Part shown: positions 61,285-64,000 of the stretch, piece by piece | How the letters are laid out: each line of letters opens with the position of its first letter | Position numbering within the stretch: the first letter of the stretch is position 1 | Source: Leishmania martiniquensis | Lineage: Eukaryota; Euglenozoa; Kinetoplastea; Trypanosomatida; Trypanosomatidae | Assembly: GCF_017916325.1 (NCBI RefSeq) | Contig: NC_090164.1 | Span: forward strand, 787,501-851,500 | Direction: 5' to 3' | Length of the DNA stretch: 64,000 bases | Program-made: the position numbers and the translations under genes | Notes under the pieces: generated by a model | Databases searched by the model: none | What the model saw: only the letters and a program-made list of their open reading frames with translations | What the model was told of the DNA's origin: nothing

Positions 61285-63402
61285 TTACTCTTTACTGAAG
61301 TCAACCCGACCTTCTACTGATACAGCACTTTCTGGTGGCCTCTTCCAAATCTTTGCCACATAGAGAAAGCTCGACTGAAAGGTGCGAGGCCAGAAGCGAC
61401 TTCCCAACGCGACGTTACCGTCCACCTCAGTGGCGCCGTAGTTGGCACCATCTGTACAAGCATACCTGTCGCGCCCTCTCTGGACTGTGCCGTAGTCGAA
61501 CACATGTGTGTCCAGCATTCGCTGCAGATCACACCGCTGTGCCTCATTGTCCATCTTCACACAAGCTGCGACGCTGTTGTCGTCAGTAACGCGACCCCTA
61601 CTCGTTTCCTCTGCTTCATGCGCGTAGGAGAAAGCTGGCACCAAAACGGCGGTAGGCCTTCCCATGATGTCGTTGCCTGTGGAGCTGCAGCGCGCGTTGC
61701 TCCGGTCAACCACCTCAGGGGCTGCGTTCGCCCGCTCGAGAAATCGGCCCACGACAAATTCGTTCTGCAGCCATGAGTAGGAGCAGGTGGCGTACACGAG
61801 CGTCCCGCCTGGTTGAAGTTGGCGATAGCCGTTGTCTAGAAGTCGCGACTGAAGGGCAAAGAGAGAGGCGGACGGCGAAGAGGAGGCGTCGCCCTTGCCG
61901 CCGTCGCGGCTGCCGGTATGGAGGCTTGTCATGGGCTGCTCCGATGCTGATCGCGCCTCTTCTCTTGGAGACTCGGTGACACCCGCCTCGACGCCAAGGT
62001 TCATGTGGCGCATGCGGTACTCGTTGTGAACACCTATGCCCTTCTGGATAGTGGATGCAGCCGGAGACGCCGCACGCGCATCAGGTGCCGAGTCACGCCC
62101 TCCATGAGCGGCACGCGTGTGCTGCTCGCCGAGGAGCATGTGGGCAACAGAGCCATCGTGCGAGCATTCCGCATCCACAAGAACGCGGTCGAACAGGAGT
62201 GGCTGTGACGAGGGCAATGGCGTGGTGGATGACTGTGCCACTGCTGAGCCACACGCCTTTTCCTGCAACCATTCACTTACGATGGCGCGGGTGCGGGCAG
62301 AGGCGTAGACCACGGATGGCGGCGGAATCGACTTCATTTCATCACAAACCGCAGACCCGGCTGCTCTCAAACCGACGCGGCCTCGCTTCAACCCCGAGGT
62401 TGCTGCTGCCGCGTAGTTCCGACGCTGAAGCTGTCGCTTCTCCGCCGTTGTCAGCCCTGTTTCAGCATCCACGGCAGATCCAGTGAGGTCGAGCGCCGCT
62501 GCTGCGCGTTCCATGGAGAAGCGGCACCCATCGTCAGCGAAGAGGCATACAGGAAGAGGCGAATCGTGGCGAGTGCTGACGCACTCCTGCAGCGTGGGCC
62601 GCTGCTGCTGCTTTTTCAGTGTGGATCGAGTCCTATACAGACGAGAGAGGCTCACGTCCACGCCGACAACAAGTCCGTCTGTGCTCAATGGTGGCGTGGC
62701 GCAGATCGGCGATTCGCTCCCGCTCGTGGGACCCCTCGACACTGCATCCGCCAGAAGCCCCAGTTTCATTCCAGGGGCACAGCACAGGTCCAGGATACGG
62801 TCCCCCTTGCGCGGATGCAGAGAGACCACCGCCGCTATCGACGTCGCATCCATCGCAAGCAGCGTCCCGTCGAGAAAAAGGGGGTTGCCACCCATGGCGT
62901 ACGACCACGGGAGGCTAAAAACACTGCGTGGGAGCCATGCTACTGGCTCAACTGATGTCAGGGGTAGACCTGTTAGTGTTGCGAGGCCCAGGCGTAGCAC
63001 ATCGGCGCGCGCAGCATTGCCACTAGCGAAGCCGTTTGCGCCTGAGGATGGGATAACGTCGTCCGCAGGCAGCGACACTGTCGTTGTGGCACCGGCGCAC
63101 TGCGCGGTTGGGGGCGCATTGGCCACCTCTTTTGCAAGAGGCAGAAACGTTTCTGTCTTTATCAGCACCGCCTGCGAGGGCGTTCGTTGGTAGGGGAGGG
63201 CTTCTGCTCCAGCGCGAAGTACGCGTTCCTCGCACCTTGGGTTGATGCGGACGTAGCGGCGACGTTGTTCATCGACGAGTAGCGCCCGCGCATCAGCAAA
63301 CACTTCGGGTGGTATGCATCCATCCTCGCAATGACGGATAAGCTCAGCCGAAAAGGTGCACGGGTAGTGGCAGCGTACTGCATCATCGACACCCGCAGTC
63401 AT
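61285..63402 (-). CDS. NSUN-family RNA cytosine-5 methyltransferase
   Basis: From MTAGVDDAVRCHYPCTF it has 705 residues. The SAM-binding motif I is RILDLCCAPGMK (about 202-213), then VVGVDVSLSRL (motif II). Motif IV reads VLVDAECSHDGSV with its Cys at about 413, where most relatives have Pro before Cys. Motif VI is LVYATCSYSWLQNEF with the catalytic-type Cys at about 540. Both cysteines used by NSUN enzymes are present. Long Ser/Ala-rich insertions separate motifs II-IV and IV-VI. The family makes m5C in tRNA or rRNA; which RNA is modified here cannot be told. A pyrimidine tract and AG at 63504-63525 (sense strand) support this start. Confidence 0.85.
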   Translation of the reverse strand: MTAGVDDAVRCHYPCTFSAELIRHCEDGCIPPEVFADARALLVDEQRRRYVRINPRCEERVLRAGAEALPYQRTPSQAVLIKTETFLPLAKEVANAPPTAQCAGATTTVSLPADDVIPSSGANGFASGNAARADVLRLGLATLTGLPLTSVEPVAWLPRSVFSLPWSYAMGGNPLFLDGTLLAMDATSIAAVVSLHPRKGDRILDLCCAPGMKLGLLADAVSRGPTSGSESPICATPPLSTDGLVVGVDVSLSRLYRTRSTLKKQQQRPTLQECVSTRHDSPLPVCLFADDGCRFSMERAAAALDLTGSAVDAETGLTTAEKRQLQRRNYAAAATSGLKRGRVGLRAAGSAVCDEMKSIPPPSVVYASARTRAIVSEWLQEKACGSAVAQSSTTPLPSSQPLLFDRVLVDAECSHDGSVAHMLLGEQHTRAAHGGRDSAPDARAASPAASTIQKGIGVHNEYRMRHMNLGVEAGVTESPREEARSASEQPMTSLHTGSRDGGKGDASSSPSASLFALQSRLLDNGYRQLQPGGTLVYATCSYSWLQNEFVVGRFLERANAAPEVVDRSNARCSSTGNDIMGRPTAVLVPAFSYAHEAEETSRGRVTDDNSVAACVKMDNEAQRCDLQRMLDTHVFDYGTVQRGRDRYACTDGANYGATEVDGNVALGSRFWPRTFQSSFLYVAKIWKRPPESAVSVEGRVDFSKE

Positions 63403-64000
63403 GGGATGACGACGAGGGGGTGCACGAGGCAAAACAAAAGGCAAAAAGCGCTCTTTGCACACACACACACAGGCAGAGAGACGCACGCACTGAGCCCCGA
63501 CTCCTCACCGCGAGAAAAAAAAGGACGTCCACGGCGGGGCGGGGTGGCAGAATGGTTAGCCAGGCGTTTATGCAGGGCGCTGCTGTAAAAAAAGGGGGAG
63601 GAGCGAAGAGGCAGCATATGGTGTACGCATGTAGGCGCAGAGAGGCAAGAGAGGGCCGAGCGCGAGGAGGAGGGCAATGTAAGGAGGTGGAGAGGCCCAG
63701 AGTGCGGCCCCGCAGTGGATGCAAAGGACAGCCCACCAGAGGTTGGGGGCGAAAGTGCCGATGTTACTTATCTTTTACCTCGTCGCAGCCGAAACACAGA
63801 TGCAGTGTGGGTGGCAAGGGGCGGGCACGACAGTGGGCCTCAGGCGAGAGGGAAGGCGATGGAGCTTTCGCCATCGCGCTGAAGGGAGGCGGCTCATAGA
63901 CGTGTGTACGCATGCGTCTCTCCGTTTTTTTTTTGCTCGCTGCCACCGGAGTCGTCGATACACGGGCACATCTCCGCGTGTGGCTTATTTCCCCGTTGTC
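63403..64000. other. Upstream spacer to the window end
   Basis: Apart from the splice acceptor there is a tRNA A-box-like stretch at about 63546-63560 without a matching B box, CA repeats at 63460-63473 and a T9 run at 63926-63934. No gene is supported. Confidence 0.4.
63504..63525 (-). promoter_or_regulatory. Predicted trans-splice acceptor of the NSUN gene
   Basis: The sense strand has CCTTTTTTTTCTCGCGGTGAG, with AG at 63504-63505, 102 bp upstream of the ATG. Confidence 0.55.

Overview
The window looks like nuclear DNA of a trypanosomatid, most probably the genus Leishmania. All supportable protein genes lie on the minus strand, one after another with no visible introns, separated by 0.4-4 kb spacers rich in polypyrimidine tracts and CA/GA/TA runs. 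This is the layout of one polycistronic transcription unit processed by trans-splicing. The class I fumarate hydratase is 568 residues long with its three cluster cysteines at 133, 252 and 346, as in the cytosolic Leishmania enzyme. From memory of the L. major map, fumarase plus a dihydrolipoamide-dehydrogenase-like gene suggests a region equivalent to chromosome 29; this is recall, not a search.

Layout from low to high coordinate (transcription runs the other way). 0.7-9.2 kb: an unrecognised disordered protein, a folliculin/SMCR8-type longin-DENN protein, the mitochondrial outer-membrane insertase SAM50, and a dihydrolipoamide-dehydrogenase-like flavoprotein that has lost its redox cysteines. 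The SAM50/flavoprotein part is visibly AT-richer than the rest. 9.2-10.4 kb: a SIDER-like retroposon copy and two tRNA genes, Leu(CAA) and Ser(CGA), both on the minus strand. 11-16 kb: a coiled-coil protein, a PIH1D3/DNAAF6-type dynein assembly factor and a lipase-fold protein. 16.4 kb: a second SIDER-like copy, inverted and apparently identical to the first over 250 bp. 18-36 kb: a small ZNF706-like zinc protein, a large helical protein, a J-domain membrane protein, a Pcf11-like protein, two unrecognised proteins, a TON2-type PP2A B'' subunit and a small mitochondrial-type membrane protein. 36-40.2 kb: about 4 kb without a convincing gene but with a third, longer SIDER-like copy. 40.2-46.3 kb: protein farnesyltransferase alpha subunit and cytosolic fumarase. 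47.2-50.0 kb: a strongly decayed gene that still shows kinesin motor signatures in the right order. 50.2-63.4 kb: a 1.9-2.0 k-residue coiled-coil protein with Sfi1-like N-terminal repeats, an unrecognised protein, a cytidine-deaminase-like protein and an NSUN-type RNA m5C methyltransferase.

The genes do not form a pathway; neighbours in such units share transcription, not function. Several do fit the biology of a flagellated kinetoplastid: dynein assembly, TON2 phosphatase, basal-body-like coiled coils, mitochondrial import and RNA modification. The most notable observations are the kinesin pseudogene, the identical inverted repeat pair flanking the tRNA genes (with a third direct copy 23 kb away), the cysteine-less flavoprotein inside an AT-rich segment, and a hairpin plus T-run beside the tRNA-Ser gene. 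I did not find a defence system, CRISPR array or other wholly new multi-gene system.
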